Of a DNA stretch of 64,000 bases, positions 63,783 to 64,000 are shown piece after piece. The notes beneath the pieces were generated by a model, which made no database searches, was not told the origin of the DNA, and saw nothing but the letters and a program-made list of their open reading frames with translations. The position numbers were made by a program, and so were the translations under genes. The DNA comes from Rhizobacter sp. Root1221 (lineage in GTDB: Bacteria; Pseudomonadota; Gammaproteobacteria; Burkholderiales; Burkholderiaceae_C), in NCBI RefSeq assembly GCF_001425785.1, contig NZ_LMDI01000018.1, forward strand, positions 1 to 64,000. The letters are read 5' to 3'. Position 1 is the first letter of the stretch. Every line of letters starts with the position of its first letter.

Positions 63783-64000
63783 ATGACCTCGATCGAACCC
63801 AACGACCTGCTGCTTTTTGCCCGGGTGGTGGAAGACGGCAGCTTCAGCCGTGCCGGCGAGCGGCTCGGGCTGCCCAAGTCCACCGTGTCACGCCGGGTGG
63901 CGGGGCTCGAGGCGCAGCTGGGCGAGCGCCTGATGCTGCGCACCACCCGCAAGCTCACCCTCACCGATTTCGGCCACAGCGTGCTGGAACACGCCCGCCA
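63783..64000 (+). CDS. LysR-family regulator, 3' truncated by the window
   Basis: Only the first 72 codons are present. [20 protein letters not shown] and [20 protein letters not shown] form the LysR winged helix-turn-helix. The frame is open at the window end. It is divergent from azoR, which it probably regulates in response to quinones or similar electrophiles, as known for other LysR/azoR pairs. Confidence 0.9.
   Translation, partial: MTSIEPNDLLLFARVVEDGSFSRAGERLGLPKSTVSRRVAGLEAQLGERLMLRTTRKLTLTDFGHSVLEHAR

Overview
The window is very GC-rich chromosomal DNA with dense coding, short intergenic gaps and ATGA-type gene overlaps. MinCDE, a MaeB-type malic enzyme, an EgtBD pair, RND efflux and Burkholderiales-style small conserved proteins point to a free-living betaproteobacterium, most likely Burkholderiales (Rubrivivax/Rhizobacter/Piscinibacter-like). 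That placement is inferred from protein character, not from a marker gene. No phage, IS transposase, CRISPR array or rRNA operon is visible.

Region 1-3.2 kb: a non-coding stretch holds a 47-bp tandem repeat, an extragenic palindromic repeat, a regulated-looking promoter and a strong terminator. It is followed by two divergent tRNA genes (anticodons GTC and ACG), an HNH nuclease, a 62-residue slipin N-terminal remnant and the RNA ligase RtcB, all on the plus strand with small gaps. This tRNA/nuclease/ligase cassette is the most intriguing locus here. Region 3.2-10.7 kb: a LysR regulator diverges from an acidic amino-acid unit (two binding proteins, Asp/Glu racemase, aspartate ammonia-lyase, GltJKL-like transporter) that would import Asp/Glu and convert D- or L-aspartate to fumarate and ammonia.

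Region 10.7-17.4 kb: two clusters of a modular inverted-repeat family flank an HxlR/SMR/azoreductase divergon, a GntR regulator, a chemoreceptor relic, a LacI/Tat-exported sugar-isomerase pair and a GyrI-like protein. Region 17.4-24 kb: malic enzyme, a PfkB kinase overlapping an AroE-like dehydrogenase, then minCDE. Region 24-35.3 kb: an exported transglutaminase-like protein; a minus-strand run of PPOX protein, KaiC-like ATPase, hybrid kinase, DUF2322 and a small protein; a GIY-YIG-like protein, a methyltransferase, a YihY protein and a lone receiver.

Region 35.4-47.5 kb: two overlapping multi-pass membrane proteins (DUF2157; DUF4401 fused to GDYXXLXY), a hydratase, Fpr, and a LacI-controlled sugar ABC transporter with a GH42 beta-galactosidase. 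Region 47.5-64 kb: an RND efflux operon divergent from an AcrR-type repressor over an operator whose half-sites match the E. coli AcrR site, a large hybrid kinase, egtBD, serA, a flavin monooxygenase, a second azoreductase and a divergent LysR gene cut by the window end.
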